A DNA stretch of 64,000 bases from Balaenoptera acutorostrata. Taxonomy: Eukaryota > Chordata > Mammalia > Artiodactyla > Balaenopteridae. Below the pieces are notes generated by a model, which was not told the origin of the DNA, ran no database searches, and was given only the letters and a program-made list of their open reading frames with translations. Every line of letters starts with the position of its first letter. Position 1 is the first letter of the stretch. The stretch spans positions 47,094,973 to 47,158,972 of the forward strand of contig NC_080081.1 in assembly GCF_949987535.1 (NCBI RefSeq). Direction: 5' to 3'. The translations under genes were made by a program, and so were the position numbers. Of the stretch, positions 1 through 11,388 are shown piece by piece.

Positions 1-2114
1 TATTTCACTCTTCTTTTAACCACAATGTATATAAAACAAATTTGCTTAATATTGCATATACACATGACAGTTTGTAAGGAGATAGCAAATTTAAAACACC
101 TACTCCTTCCTATTCAACTGCCAAAAAAACAGTAGAAATGTATTAAAAAAGACAACAAATTACACTAGTTACCAAACCAATAAGGTTCAAAAACAATGGC
201 AATGTGAATAAAAGCAATATAGATCCAAATCCCACACTCTTGGTGGCTCTGAAAGACGATGTGAAGAGCAACCATCAAAATGGAAGAAGATCTTTTGAGT
301 GGTAAATCCAATCATCCACTCCTTGTGGAGGGGGAGATGGTCTGAAGAATGGCTTCACACTGATCGGTGTGCAGAAACTGGCTAGGTGGCAAGGGTCTTA
401 GAACAAGAATTCAAGGTTAATGACAAGAAGGTCTGGGAAAGAGGGATGTAAATGGACTTCACAGAATGGACACAAAGTGAGAAAATACTTCTGTTGTATT
501 TGTGTGTACATAAATATTCATCAGAGGCCACTACAAAACAAATGGGCAGGGGGAGCCATCCTGTGAATGTCAGTCATCACATTTTCACTGCCATTCCAAT
601 ATTTAATCTGCAGGACCATGTAAAAGTGGCTATGGTGGTATGAGTAGAAGCAATAGATCAGATCATCAACCATTGTTCATCTGGTACTATGAGTCCCCTT
701 TCTGCCAAACACAGGGAACAACGATGAGATATCTAGAACAACTATCCAGCCATCTGCTGGCAAGATGATTGTTTTAAACTCCTCTCATCATAAAGAACAC
801 ATGGTCTACATTAAAATAAAGACCACTGTTCTACCAGTTAACACTATCCATGGATTTTGAAATGCCTTTATTTCTATTCTATTACTGTATTCCAGAATTG
901 ATGTTATTCCAAGGAGCTTTGCTTCTGACAAAAGACTGAATTTTATGATCAAAAAAACTGAAGTTATCAGCTGACACCTGTGATACTTCCTGTTACTTTC
1001 ATGAATCATCATGCAAAAGCAGGTGACTCCACAGAACAATATACTGACTTATTGAAGACTCAGTTGCCTCAGCATCAGCTTGGAGGCAACACCTTGCAAA
1101 TTCAGAGTGTTCTCCTACTGGAGAACTGGATATGCTATATGCTCTGGATATGGTGTGGTTTCTTCTAGTGATAGAATGCATGCCTGGTGGGAACAGCACT
1201 TCTTATCATTACATGTAATTGCAAAACAAAAGTTTTCTATCACAATGCACAACGTTAGGTTTTACTGGTTTAGTTCCCTTAAAACCCAAGGGAAGAGTGC
1301 TTCCAGAAGGGACCAAATTATTGGCTTCACTAAACTTGAGGTTGAGACAGTTATATGGCCCTTATAAGCATTTTAGGCAGTTTAAGTCATGAAACAAATA
1401 GGAAAAAAGAGAGAAGGAGAATTATTATGATGTTTAAGTAATTACTCTTGATTATCAAGGAGTAATATTTTGTGCTACACAAAGAAAGTGGAGAAGTATA
1501 TCTCCTTCCTTTCACCATGTCCAGTGGTAAAAGTTTATAGAAGACTAGAACAACCCAGCACAAGCAGGACTGTCAAGGTCCCCATTGCCTCAGGATTGAG
1601 GTTTGAAGTATCTCAACTCACCCAAGTTTAAAAATTAATTAAAAAATAAACTAACTCAGGTGCTGGCTTAGGAAAAAAGGAAACATAAAATAGAAAATGA
1701 AGAAGATACAAATACCAATTATAGTCTCATGACCAGTTGCAGTAAGAAAGACTATAGGGGCTATATTCTTCTTCGTTCTTAATATATACAATATTTTCAT
1801 TATATTTATTAGCCACTTTCTCTCTTCCCGCTCTCTTTTTCCTCTAACAATTTATATAAACTTGTTGTTGATGGTTAACTCAAAATTTAACCCTCAGGTT
1901 AAATATGTCAAAGTAGAATTGTGACTAAAGTGAAAAAAGAAATAAATACCACTCAGAGATGGTATAGGAACTAATGGGATTTTAGGTCTTACATTTTGGG
2001 GAAATGATTTTACATATATGAAGAACAATTGTACTGTGTTAGACAAGAACATGTTGTTGTTATTATTTTAATGATTGTTTGAAATGTTTGTTTCAATGTT
2101 TTTTTTTAAGAAGG
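1..2114. other. Non-coding unique sequence, no gene recognised
   Basis: AT-rich mammalian intergenic or intronic DNA. The open frames here are all under about 100 codons, overlap on both strands and show no familiar protein motif. No young transposon, tRNA or CpG island was recognised. Very old repeats could be hidden here. Confidence 0.6.
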
Positions 2115-2222
2115 TTTAAGCTTGAGGACAAAGACCTTACCAGCTAACCCATCATTATATCCACAATATGCCAGCCTAGTGCCTAACCCATACATAGCAA
2201 GCACCAATAATTACTGAAGATC
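2115..2222 (+). repeat. Possible L2 LINE 3'-end fragment
   Basis: The stretch has the wording of old L2 3' ends: a segment like 'gaggacaaagacctta', then 'gtgcctaacccatacatagcaagcaccaataattact'-type text, which resembles the usual 'gcctggcacatagtaggtgctcaataaat' tail. It is diverged, so the family call is tentative. It lies directly upstream of the mitochondrial insertion. Confidence 0.35.
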
Positions 2223-2257
2223 ATAAATATGGAACCTAGATCATGGGTTGAGGCAAA

Positions 2258-2658
2258 AGAACTTTCAATGAAATTAGGGAATTAGTTCCATTGTAAACAA
2301 GAACAGTAACTACTGGCCTCTGCCACAAAGCTAGAGTCTCACTGGCATGCTTTTTACCACCAATTCCACTTATCTCTATACAAGTAATTATCAAAACTAT
2401 CAGGCTTTTATTTAATCCATAGCTTTTGCTCTACAACTGACCGACTGACTGATATTTGTAATATTCAATAAACATTACAGCAAGTCATCCATTAATTCAC
2501 TTGATTAGAGAAACTATGTCTTAATATTGATTAGTCTTTCAATGGTTTCAATTACACTTATTATTTTAGGACTCATAATTCTAGAATTTGCAGTAGCCTT
2601 CATTCAAGCTTATGTATTTACACTACTAGCTATCCTTTATTTATATGATAACATTTAC
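2258..2658 (+). pseudogene. MT-ATP6: NUMT, part 1: mitochondrial ATP6 3' portion
   Basis: This is a nuclear copy of mitochondrial DNA covering the C-terminal part of ATP synthase subunit 6. In order it shows degraded matches to the LSMNLG segment (about 2268), the AGTVTTGFRHK-like segment (2305-2335), HFLP (2343-2355), the II.TI..FIQP segment (2385-2425), the LTANITAGH segment with a small insertion (2435-2490), and LILEFAVAFIQAYVF (2575-2625). Small deletions (for example after 2355) and an insertion (2450-2470) break the frame, so it encodes nothing. It reads straight into COX3 at 2658, as in mitochondrial DNA. The mapping rests on remembered mammalian ATP6, not on an alignment. Confidence 0.85.
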
Positions 2659-2868
2659 TGACCCACCAAACACGTATATATCACATAGTAAATCTTCACC
2701 CTTGGCCACTAACAGAATTATCCACCCTTTTAATAACATCAGGATTGATTATATGTTTTCATTTAATTTAACAACGTCATTAATTTTAGGCTTGTTAAAT
2801 ATTTTAACAACATATTAGCATGACCAGATACTGTGAGAGAAGGTACATTTTAAGGTCAACATAAAAGA
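2658..2868 (+). pseudogene. MT-CO3: NUMT, part 2: mitochondrial COX3 5' portion
   Basis: Continues from the ATP6 remnant with the start of cytochrome c oxidase subunit III. The ATG start appears as CTG at 2658, followed by codons readable as THQT, YHMVN.SPWPL, LLMTSG and a WFHFN-like segment, with ATA/TGA-rich mitochondrial codon use. Similarity fades after an 'ESTFQGH'-like segment near 2850-2868. The copy is dead: it is truncated and its mitochondrial codons do not translate under the nuclear code. A SINE inserted about 30 bp past the end. Confidence 0.85.
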
Positions 2869-2900
2869 AAGAGAAATGAGTTTAAAAGTTAAGATAATAG

Positions 2901-3286
2901 GGACTTCCCTGGTGGTCCAGTGGTAAAGAATCCACCTTCCAATGCAGGGAACATGGGTTCGATCCCTGGTCGTGGAACTAAGATCCCACACACCTCGGGG
3001 CAACTAAGCCCGCACACCACAACTGTTGAGCTTGCATGCCTCAACGAGAGAGCCTGCGTGCCACAAACTACAGAGTCCACACACACTGGAGCCTGCGTGC
3101 CACAACTAGAGAGAGAAAACCCTCATGCCACAACTAAAGAGAAGCCAGAGCGCTACAACGAAGCGGCCACGCGCGCTAACAAAAGATCCCGCACGCCTCA
3201 ACAAAGATCCCATGTGCCGCAACTAAGACCCGATGCAGCCAAAAAAATAAGGAAAATAAATATATAAAATAAATAAATATTTTTTT
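2901..3286 (+). mobile_element. tRNA-derived CHR/Bov-tA-type SINE
   Basis: The head (ggacttccctggtggtccag) and tRNA-like region carry an A-box-like motif near 2912-2925 and a B-box (gggttcgatccc) at 2955-2966, the internal RNA polymerase III promoter. The body is made of degenerate repeats of a 'gcctgcgtgccacaact' theme and ends in 'gcagccaaaaaaataa' plus an A/T-rich tail. A perfect 15-bp duplication, aagttaagataatag, flanks it at 2886-2900 and 3287-3301, which proves L1-mediated insertion. It is a retrotransposon and not a tRNA gene. The family name comes from recall of cetartiodactyl SINEs. Confidence 0.92.
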
Positions 3287-3301
3287 AAGTTAAGATAATA
3301 G

Positions 3302-5346
3302 TACAGATGAGAAATTATGTAAATCTGTACAGAGTAGTGGCATTTGGTTGATGAGAAAGGCAATTAAAAGTATTTATGAGTCAGAGCTGCTGAGCTGAGT
3401 GACCATTTGATGTGGGGTAAGAAAGAAAAGGAGAAGACTAGAATGACTCCCAGCTTGTTGGTTGTGCAACTATGTGGATCATGATGCCATCAAATGAGCC
3501 TGGAAGGAGAAGGAGGTCAGTTTTGGAACACTGTGCTTTAGGCATCAAGACACTTGGTTGTATTATACAGAGTTCTCTGGACTGGGACTGATTTGAGAGT
3601 CATCGGTGTCTAGGTAGCAGTTAATATCATGCATTTTATAACACTTCTCCCATAAATAAAATATTTACTACTTGCTCTTCCCTTACTCAATCTGTTATCT
3701 ATATAGACACACCAGCTGTACTGATCCTGTCTCAAAAAGCAATGAGAGTGAAACAGGGTAGCCCCAGAGGGCTAGCAGAGTTGTGGACTAGTTACTGCTC
3801 TGGGCTTGAACATGGATAGGTTTGTTGCATTCTCTCTACCTTCAGATCATAAGCAGCTCCTGAAGATCCATGCAGAGGAAGTGAGCATGTACCCAGGATC
3901 CCCTCTGTGCCAGCTGTTGAGCACCCTCTCCCTGTTCCACTATATCCAGTGCTTAAATCTGGGAACTGAGTCCAGCTCTACCTTCCACATATGCTCAGAT
4001 TAGCCTTCCTTTACCACTCAGTTATATATGAGACCATGGGGCCCACTCCCTCCCCCAAGGGCACAGCTCACTCCTTTGCCAGGACTTTTGAGCTCTGGCT
4101 CCTCCTTATGCCTATTAACACTCCCCTCAGTCATCCTCTTTTCCCACATTATACCCAAAGGACCTTGAGCAGTCACCCTCTGATGGCTCACCAAGACAGT
4201 GTGGAGAGATGGGGACTGAGAGTGATATTATATAAGAGGGCAGAGAAGAAGAGGCACCGAAGGAGAACTGAAAATGGACAACCAGAAGAGAAAATGTTAT
4301 TGATAATATAAGTGAGAGTAGTCTTAGTGTCTGAAGAGAAGAAAAATCAGTGGATTGAGGAATATGAGGAACTGGCTAAGAGGTAGAAAATATAGGTCAA
4401 TTTCTCTAGAAGCATGGCTGTTAGTCCTAAAAGATGTAAGACAAATTGCACAACACATATACTGTGCAAGTTCATGAACTTTACTCATTAGAGAGTTCCT
4501 GGGAACCCATTTATCTTCACTGCTATTTCTGCTTCTAATATGCTTGGTTATCTGGTTTCTCATACCATACAAAATTATAATGAACAAATCAGAAGGGAGA
4601 ACGCACTAAGAATAGTAAATAAAACATTACAATTTGATAAAAGAGAAGAACTAGGGGGAGAAAAAGAACAGCAGTCCTCAAACAGAACAATCCAGCATCA
4701 TTTAGTACAAACATAAACCACTCTAAACAATACAGCCTGGGAAAAAAATCATTGCATTTCAGCATAATGCAATAAATGATATTCTCAATATCAATCTCAG
4801 ATGTCAAGAAAATGCTAAATGGTGTTCAATGGACTCGATTTTAAAAGACTATAAAGTGAAAAGAGTGTTAACTAAACTTTTTTTAGAAATTTGAATCCTT
4901 AAAAGGGGAGTTTTCAATTACCTAGGAACACACACATACAAAACATGTTATTACCCAATGACGCTTAGCAAATGAGATTTTACTCAACATAGAACAGGAA
5001 CAGTAACCAGTTATCAAACTCAGAGAGACTAAGACCAAATCAGCACTGGATAATTTGGAAAAAACTCATAAAATACTCTCTGCTTATCATTTGATTCATT
5101 GATGGATTTTCAGTTAAACATTTTTCTTTATGTGCTGATTTTATCTTCCAGACAACTTCTGCTTCTCATTGCTGTTACATAAAGTGTATCCTATATGGAA
5201 TGTTTAGAACAATGTTCTTCATAGAACAATGTTCTTCTATGTTCTTTTATTTTCTCTGAACTATAAGACCAAGTCCATAAATGTGAGATTCATAAATACT
5301 GATAGGTGGGAGCCCTCTGTATTCACAGTTCTGAATGTTCACCCTC
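3302..5346. other. Non-coding unique sequence
   Basis: No recognised gene or young repeat. The longest forward frame (3991-4311, 106 codons) has no recognisable motif, and its composition looks like chance. It precedes the L1-A insertion site. Confidence 0.55.
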
Positions 5347-5361
5347 AATACTGACAATCTA
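5347..5361 (+). repeat. Target-site duplication, 5' copy (L1-A)
   Basis: The 15-bp word aatactgacaatcta lies directly before the first L1 base and recurs exactly at 12304-12318 after the poly(A) tail. No mismatches have accumulated, which suggests a recent insertion. Confidence 0.97.
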
Positions 5362-5420
5362 GAGGCCGGCGTGACGTTGCAGCAGCCTGAGGCGCGCCGT
5401 GTGTTCTCCCGGGATTAACC

Positions 5421-5430
5421 AAGATGGCGG
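5421..5430 (+). promoter_or_regulatory. YY1-like motif in L1-A 5' UTR
   Basis: The sequence aagatggcgg lies about 60 bp from the L1 5' end. In human L1 an AAGATGGC site near +13 to +21 binds YY1 and fixes the start site. The older L1-C has a decayed version (aagatgacag, near 22619). Confidence 0.55.
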
Positions 5431-6084
5431 AGTAGAAGGACATGCTCTCACTCCCTCTTGCGAGAGCACCAGAATCACAACTGGCTGCTGGACAATCATT
5501 GACAGGAAGACCCTGGACTTCACCAAGGAGGATACCCCACGTCCAAGGACAGAGGAGAAGCCACAGTGAGACGGTAGGAGGGGCGCATTCAGAGTAAAAT
5601 CAAATCCCATAACTGCTGGGTGGGTGACTCACAGACTGGCGAACACTTATACTACAGAAGTCCACCCACTGGAGTGAAGCTTCTGAGCCCCACGTCAGGC
5701 TCCCCAACCTGAGGGTCCGGCAACGGGAGGAGGAATTCCTAGAGAATCAGACTTTGAAGTCTAGTGGGAATTGATTGCAGGACTGTGACAGGACTGGGGG
5801 AAACAGAGACCCCACTCTTGGAGGGCACACACAAAGTAATGTGTGCATCGGGACCCAGGGGAAGGAGCAGTGACCCTGGGGGAGACTGAACCAGACGTAC
5901 CTGCTGGTGTTGGGGGGTCTCCTGCAGAGGCGAGTGGTGGCTCTGTTTCACCGTGGGGATAAGGACACTGGCAGCAGAGGTCCTGGGAAGTTCTCCTTGG
6001 CGTGAGCCCTCCCAGAGTCTGCCATTAACCCCACCAAAGAGCACGGGTAGGCTCCAGTGTTGGGTTGCCTCAGGCAAAACAACC

Positions 6085-6234
6085 AACAGGGAGGGAACCC
6101 AGCCCCACCCATCAACAGTCAAGTGGATTAAGGTTTTACTGGGCTCTGATCGTCACAGCAACAGGGAGGGAACCCAGCCCCACCCATCAACAGTCAAGTG
6201 GATTAAGGTTTTACTGAGCTCTGACCGCCACAGC
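6085..6234 (+). repeat. 75-bp tandem duplication in L1-A 5' UTR
   Basis: Two adjacent copies begin with aacagggagggaaccc at 6085 and 6160. They differ at only a few positions (for example gggctctgatcgtc versus gagctctgaccgcc). Variable 5' UTR monomer number is common in mammalian L1s and may alter promoter strength. L1-B starts downstream (equivalent to 6255), so it gives no comparison. Confidence 0.9.
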
Positions 6235-6378
6235 AACAGTCAGCTCTACCCACCACCAGAGCCTCCCATCAAGCCTCTTAGATAGCCTCAACCACCAGAG
6301 GGCAGACAACAGAAGCAAGAAAAACTACAATCCTGCAGCCTGTGGACCAAAAACCACAGTTACAGAAAGACAGAGAAG

Positions 6379-7284
6379 ATGAAAAGGCAGAGGGCTATGT
6401 ACCAGATGAAGGAACAAGAAAAAACCCCAGAAAAACAACTAAATGAAGTGGAGATAGGCAACCTTCCAGAAAAAGAATTCAGAATAATGATAGTGAAGAT
6501 GATCCAGGACCTCGGAATAAGAATGGAGGCAAAGATTGAGAAGATGCAAGAAATGATTAACAAAGACCTAGAAGAATTAAAGAACAAACAAACAGAGATG
6601 ACCAATACAATAACTGAAATGAAAACTACACTAGAAGGAATCAATAGCAGAATAACTGAGGCAGAAGAACGGATAAGTGACCTGGAAGACAGAATGGTGG
6701 AATTCACTGCTGCGGAACAGACTAAAGAAAAAAGAATGAAAAGAAATGAAGACAGCCTAAGAGACCTCTGGGACAACATTAAACGCAACAACATTCGCAT
6801 TATAGGGGTCCCAGAAGGAGAAGAGAGAGAGAAAGGACCAGAGAAAATATTTGAAGAGATTATAGTCGAAAACTTCCCTAATATGGGAAAGGAAATAGCC
6901 ACCCAAGTCCAGGAAGCGCAGAGAGTCCCATACAGAATAAACCCAAGGAGAAACACGCCGAGACACATAGTAATCAAAGTGGCAAAAATTAAAGACAAAG
7001 AAAAATTACTGAAAGCAGCAAGGGAAAAACGACAAATAACATACAAGGGAACTCCCATAAGGTTAACAGCTGATTTCTCAGCAGAAACTCTGCAAGCCAG
7101 AAGGGAGTGGCATGATATACTTAAAGTGATGAAAGGGAAGAACCTACAACCAAGATTACTCTACCCAGCAAGGATCTCATTTAGATTTGATGGAGAAATC
7201 AAAAGCTTTACAGACAAGCAAAAGCTAAGAGAATTCAGCACCACCAAACCAGCTTTACAACAAATGCTAAAGGAACTTCTCTAA
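6379..7284 (+). CDS. L1-A ORF1p, RNA-binding nucleic-acid chaperone
   Basis: A 301-aa protein, a usual length for mammalian L1 ORF1p. It coats L1 RNA in the cytoplasm as trimers and acts as a chaperone during target-primed reverse transcription. Residues about 35-120 are rich in heptad-like K/E/I/L/M spacing ([34 protein letters not shown]), predicting a coiled coil. An RRM-like domain follows from about residue 137 ([24 protein letters not shown] at 191-203). The C-terminal domain (about 229-301) carries [12 protein letters not shown] and YPARISFRF. Start: the first in-frame ATG before the conserved [11 protein letters not shown] segment. The stop TAA lies 58 bp before ORF2. The large antisense frame over it is a shadow. 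Identification rests on family resemblance. Confidence 0.97.
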   Translation: MKRQRAMYQMKEQEKTPEKQLNEVEIGNLPEKEFRIMIVKMIQDLGIRMEAKIEKMQEMINKDLEELKNKQTEMTNTITEMKTTLEGINSRITEAEERISDLEDRMVEFTAAEQTKEKRMKRNEDSLRDLWDNIKRNNIRIIGVPEGEEREKGPEKIFEEIIVENFPNMGKEIATQVQEAQRVPYRINPRRNTPRHIVIKVAKIKDKEKLLKAAREKRQITYKGTPIRLTADFSAETLQARREWHDILKVMKGKNLQPRLLYPARISFRFDGEIKSFTDKQKLREFSTTKPALQQMLKELL

Positions 7285-7342
7285 GTGGGAAACACAAGAG
7301 AAGAAAAGGACCTACAAAAACAAACCCAAAACAATTAAGAAA

Positions 7343-10300
7343 ATGGTCATAGGAACATACATATCGATAATTACCTTAAACGTGAATGGATTAAATGCCC
7401 CAACCAAAAGACATAGACTGGCTGAATGGATACAAAAACAAGACCCATATATATGCTGTCTACAAGAGACCCACTTCAGACCCAGGGACACATACAGACT
7501 GAAAGTGAGGGGATGGAAAAAGATATTCCATGCAAATGGAATTCAAAAGAAAGCTGGAGTAGCTATACTCATATCAGATAAAATAGACTTTAAAATAAAG
7601 AATGTTACAAGAGACAAGGAAGGACACTACATAATGATCCAGGGATCAATCCAAGAAGAAGATATAACAATTATAAATATATATGCACCCAACATAGGAG
7701 CACCTCAATACATAAGGCAACTGCTAACAGCTATAAAAGAGGAAATCGACAGTAACGCAATAATAGTGGGGGACTTTAACACCTCACTTACACCAATGGA
7801 CAGATCATCCAAAATGAAAATAAATAAGGAAACAGAAGCTTTAAATGACACAATAGACCAGATAGATTTAATTGATATATATAGGACATTCCATCCAAAA
7901 ACAGCAGATTACACGTTCTTCTCAAGTGCGCACGGAACATTCTCCAGGATAGATCACATCTTGGGTCACAAATCAAGCCTCAGTAAATTTAAAAAAATTG
8001 AAATCATATCAAGCATCTTTTCTGACCACAATGCTATGAGATTAGAAATGAATTACAGGGAAAAAAACGTAAAAAAGACAAACACATGGAGGCTAAACAA
8101 TACGTTACTAAATAACCAAGAGATCACTGAAGAAATCAAACAGGAAATCAAAAAATACCTAGAGACAAATGACAATGAAAACACGACGACCCAAAACCTA
8201 TGGGATGCAGCAAAAGCAGTTCTAAGAGGGAAGTTTATAGCTATACAAGCCTACCTAAAGAAACAAGAAAAATCTCAAGTAAACAATCTAACCTTACACC
8301 TAAAGAAACTAGAGAAAGAAGAACAAACAAAACCCAAAGTTAGCAGAAGGAAAGAAATCATAAAGATCAGAGCAGAAATAAATGAAATAGAAACAAAGAA
8401 AACAATAGCAAAGATCAATAAAACTAAAATTTGGTTCTTTGAGAAGATAAACAAAATTGATAAGCCATTAGCCAGACTCATCAAGAAAAAGAGGGACAGG
8501 ACTCAAATCAATAAAATCAGAAATGAAAAAGGAGAAGTTACAACAGACACCGCAGAAATACAAAACATCCTAAGAGACTACTACAAGCAACTTTATGCCA
8601 ATAAAATGGACAATCTGGAAGAAATGGACAAATTCTTAGAAAGGTATAACCTTCCAAGACTGAATCAGGAAGAAACAGAAAATATGAACAGACCAATCAC
8701 AAGTAATGAAATTGAAACTGTGATTAAAAATCTTCCAACAAACAAAAGTCCAGGACCAGATGGCTTCACAGGTGAATTCTATCAAACATTTAGAGAAGAG
8801 CTAACACCCATCCTTCTCAAACTCTTCCAAAAAATTGCAGAGGAAGGAACACTCCCAAACTCATTCTATGAGGCCACCATCACCCTGATACCAAAACCAG
8901 ACAAAGACACTACAAAAAAAGAAAATTACAGACCAATATCACTGATGAATATAGATGCAAAAATCCTCAACAAAATACTAGCAAACAGAATCCAACAACA
9001 CATTAAAAGGATCATACACCACGATCAAGTGGGATTTATCCCAGGGATGCAAGGATTCTTCAATATACGCAAATCAATCAATGTGATACACCATATTAAC
9101 AAATTGAAGAATAAAAACCATATGATCATCTCAATAGATGCAGAAAAAGCTTTTGACAAAATTCAACACCCATTTCTGATAAAAACTCTCCAGAAAGTGG
9201 GCATAGAGGGAACCTACCTCAACATAATAAAGGCCATATATGACAAACCCACAGCAAACATCATTCTCAATGGTGAAAAACTGAAAGCATTTCCTCTAAG
9301 ATCAGGAACGAGACAAGGATGTCCACTCTCACCACTATTATTCAACATAGTTCTGGAAGTCCTAGCCACGGCAATCAGAGAAGACAAAGAAATAAAAGGA
9401 ATACAAATTGGAAAAGAAGAAGTAAAACTGTCACTGTTTGCGGATGACATGATACTATACATAGAGAATCCTAAAACTGCCACCAGAAAACTGCTAGAGC
9501 TAATTAATGAATATGGTAAAGTTGCAGGTTACAAAATTAATGCACAGAAATCTCTTGCATTCCTATACACTAATGATGAAAAATCTGAAAGAGAAATTAT
9601 GGAAACACTCCCATTTACCATTGCAACAAAAAGAATAAAATACCTAGGAATAAACCTACCTAGGGAGACAAAAGACCTGTATGCAGAAAACTATAAGACA
9701 CTGATGAAAGAAATTAAAGATGATACCAACAGATGGAGAGATATACCATGTTCTTGGATTGGAAGAATCAACATTGTGAAAATGAGTATACTACCCAAAG
9801 CAATCTACAGATTCAATGCAATCCCTATCAAATTACCAATGGCATTTTTTACAGAGCTAGAACAAATCATCTTAAAATTTGTATGGAGACACAAAAGACC
9901 CCGAATAGCCAAAGCAGTCTTGAGGCAAAAAAATGGAGCTGGAGGAATCAGACTCCCTGACTTCAGACTATACTACAAAGCTACAGTAATCAAGACAATA
10001 TGGTACTGGCACAAAAACAGAAACATAGATCAATGGAACAAGATAGAAAGCCCAGAGATTAACCCACGCCCCTATGGTCAACTAATCTATGACAAAGGAG
10101 GCAAAGATATACAATGGAGAAAAGACAGTCTCTTCAATAAGTGGTGCTGGGAAAACTGGACAGCTACATGTAAAAGAATGAAATTAGAATACTCCCTAAC
10201 ACCATACACAAAAATAAACTCAAAATGGATTAGAGACCTAAATATAAGACTGGACACTATAAAACTCTTAGAGGAAAACATAGGAAGAACACTCTTTGAC

Positions 10301-11161
10301 ATAAATCACAGCAAGATCTTTTTTGATCCACCTCCTAGAGTAATGGAAATAAAAACAAAAATAAACAAGTGGGACCTAATGAAACTTCAAAGCTTTTGCA
10401 CAGCAAAGGAAACCATAAACAAGACGAAAAGACAACCCTCAGAATGGGAGAAAATATTTGCAAATGAATCAACGGACAAAGGATTAATCTCCAAAATATA
10501 TAAACAGCTCATTCAGCTCAATATCAAAGAAACAAACACCCCAATCCAAAAATGGGCAGAAGACCTAAATAGACATTTCTCCAAAGAAGACATACAGACG
10601 GCCACGAAGCACATGAAAAGATGCTCAACATCACTAATTATTAGAGAAATGCAAATCAAAACTACAATGAGGTATCACCTCACTCCTGTTAGAATGGGCA
10701 TCATCAGAAAATCTACAAACAACAAGTGCTGGAGAGGGTGTGGAGAAAAGGGAACCCTCTTGCACTGTTGGTGGGAATGTAAATTGATACAGCCACTATG
10801 GAGAACAGTATGGAGGTTCCTTAAAAAACTAAAAATAGAATTACCATATGACCCAGCAATCCCACTACTGGGCATATACCCAGAGAAAACCGTAATTCAA
10901 AAAGACACATGCACCCGAATGTTCATTGCAGCACTATTTACAATAGCCAGGTCATGGAAGCAACCTAAATGCCCATCAACAGATGAATGGATAAAGAAGT
11001 TGTGGTACATATATACAATGGAATATTACTCAGCCTTAAAAAGGAACGAAATTGAGTCATTTGTTGAGACGTGGATGGATCTAGAGACTGTCATACAGAG
11101 TGAAGTAAGTCAGAAAGAGAAAAACAAATATCGTATATTAATGCATGTATGTGGAACCTAG
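7343..11161 (+). CDS. L1-A ORF2p, endonuclease / reverse transcriptase
   Basis: A 1272-aa protein, close to the usual ORF2p length. It nicks genomic DNA and reverse-transcribes L1 (and SINE) RNA from the nick. The N-terminal APE-type endonuclease has N13 (TLNVNGLN), E42 (QETH), D144 and N146 (VGDFN), D204 (RIDHILG), and D228/H229 (SDHNA). The reverse transcriptase has the KSPGPDGF and RPISLMN segments, [21 protein letters not shown], and the catalytic FADD at 699-702. The C-terminal cysteine motif is C1129-x3-C1133-x7-H1141-x4-C1146. No stop or frameshift is present. It has several private substitutions compared with L1-B and L1-C (for example GIQKK for GNQKK, KIWFF for KSWFF), which could lower activity. 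Translation in L1s is normally by reinitiation or termination-coupled entry after ORF1. Confidence 0.98.
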   Translation: MVIGTYISIITLNVNGLNAPTKRHRLAEWIQKQDPYICCLQETHFRPRDTYRLKVRGWKKIFHANGIQKKAGVAILISDKIDFKIKNVTRDKEGHYIMIQGSIQEEDITIINIYAPNIGAPQYIRQLLTAIKEEIDSNAIIVGDFNTSLTPMDRSSKMKINKETEALNDTIDQIDLIDIYRTFHPKTADYTFFSSAHGTFSRIDHILGHKSSLSKFKKIEIISSIFSDHNAMRLEMNYREKNVKKTNTWRLNNTLLNNQEITEEIKQEIKKYLETNDNENTTTQNLWDAAKAVLRGKFIAIQAYLKKQEKSQVNNLTLHLKKLEKEEQTKPKVSRRKEIIKIRAEINEIETKKTIAKINKTKIWFFEKINKIDKPLARLIKKKRDRTQINKIRNEKGEVTTDTAEIQNILRDYYKQLYANKMDNLEEMDKFLERYNLPRLNQEETENMNRPITSNEIETVIKNLPTNKSPGPDGFTGEFYQTFREELTPILLKLFQKIAEEGTLPNSFYEATITLIPKPDKDTTKKENYRPISLMNIDAKILNKILANRIQQHIKRIIHHDQVGFIPGMQGFFNIRKSINVIHHINKLKNKNHMIISIDAEKAFDKIQHPFLIKTLQKVGIEGTYLNIIKAIYDKPTANIILNGEKLKAFPLRSGTRQGCPLSPLLFNIVLEVLATAIREDKEIKGIQIGKEEVKLSLFADDMILYIENPKTATRKLLELINEYGKVAGYKINAQKSLAFLYTNDEKSEREIMETLPFTIATKRIKYLGINLPRETKDLYAENYKTLMKEIKDDTNRWRDIPCSWIGRINIVKMSILPKAIYRFNAIPIKLPMAFFTELEQIILKFVWRHKRPRIAKAVLRQKNGAGGIRLPDFRLYYKATVIKTIWYWHKNRNIDQWNKIESPEINPRPYGQLIYDKGGKDIQWRKDSLFNKWCWENWTATCKRMKLEYSLTPYTKINSKWIRDLNIRLDTIKLLEENIGRTLFDINHSKIFFDPPPRVMEIKTKINKWDLMKLQSFCTAKETINKTKRQPSEWEKIFANESTDKGLISKIYKQLIQLNIKETNTPIQKWAEDLNRHFSKEDIQTATKHMKRCSTSLIIREMQIKTTMRYHLTPVRMGIIRKSTNNKCWRGCGEKGTLLHCWWECKLIQPLWRTVWRFLKKLKIELPYDPAIPLLGIYPEKTVIQKDTCTRMFIAALFTIARSWKQPKCPSTDEWIKKLWYIYTMEYYSALKRNEIESFVETWMDLETVIQSEVSQKEKNKYRILMHVCGT

Positions 11162-11370
11162 AAAAATGGTACAGATGAGCCGCTTTGCAGGGCAGAAGTT
11201 GAGACACAGATGTAGAGAATGGACATATGGACACCAAGGGGGGAAAACTGCGGTGAGGTGGGGATGGTTGTGTGCTGAATTGGGCGATTGGGATCGACAT
11301 GTATACACTGATGTGTATAAAACTGATGCCTAATAAGAACCTGCAGTATAAAAAAACAAACAAAACAACT
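11162..11370 (+). other. L1-A core 3' UTR
   Basis: Follows the ORF2 stop. It includes a G-rich stretch (runs at 11238-11243 and about 11257-11266) typical of mammalian L1 3' UTRs, and 'cctaataagaacctgcagta' before an A-rich stretch (11350-11370). That A-rich stretch looks like the remnant of an ordinary L1 3' terminus, but it reads aaacaaacaaaac with no AATAAA, so transcripts would not be expected to end here. Confidence 0.7.
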
Positions 11371-11388
11371 AATACTAAACTTTCATTG

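Larger units (their letters stand above)
5362..6378 (+). promoter_or_regulatory. L1-A 5' UTR / internal promoter
   Basis: About 1 kb, markedly richer in G+C and CpG than the surroundings at its 5' end. A TGACGT (CRE/ATF-like) core lies near 5371. The motif aagatggcgg at 5421-5430 matches the YY1 site that positions transcription starts in human L1. A 75-bp unit is tandemly duplicated at 6085-6159 and 6160-6234. By analogy with other mammalian L1s this region drives RNA polymerase II transcription from its first bases. Promoter activity is inference. L1-B lacks nearly all of it. Confidence 0.8.

Noticed and set aside
2901..3000. tRNA gene
   Set aside because: A-box and B-box are present, but the sequence does not fold as a full cloverleaf and is followed by SINE body, A-rich tail and TSD. 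The same applies at 15677 and 57323.
3991..4311. 106-codon frame
   Set aside because: No motif, no Kozak or splice context; consistent with chance in a 64-kb window.
5953..6285. 110-codon frame in the L1-A 5' UTR (and 127-codon minus-strand frame at 5739-6122)
   Set aside because: Proline/serine/threonine-rich chance frames in G+C-rich UTR. The first contains the 75-bp duplication as a repeated peptide and matches no protein family.
6360..7058. 232-codon antisense open frame over L1-A ORF1 (also at 32554-33252 in L1-B)
   Set aside because: It mirrors the sense ORF1 reading frame, has no recognisable motif, and its conservation follows from ORF1 identity. A shadow frame.
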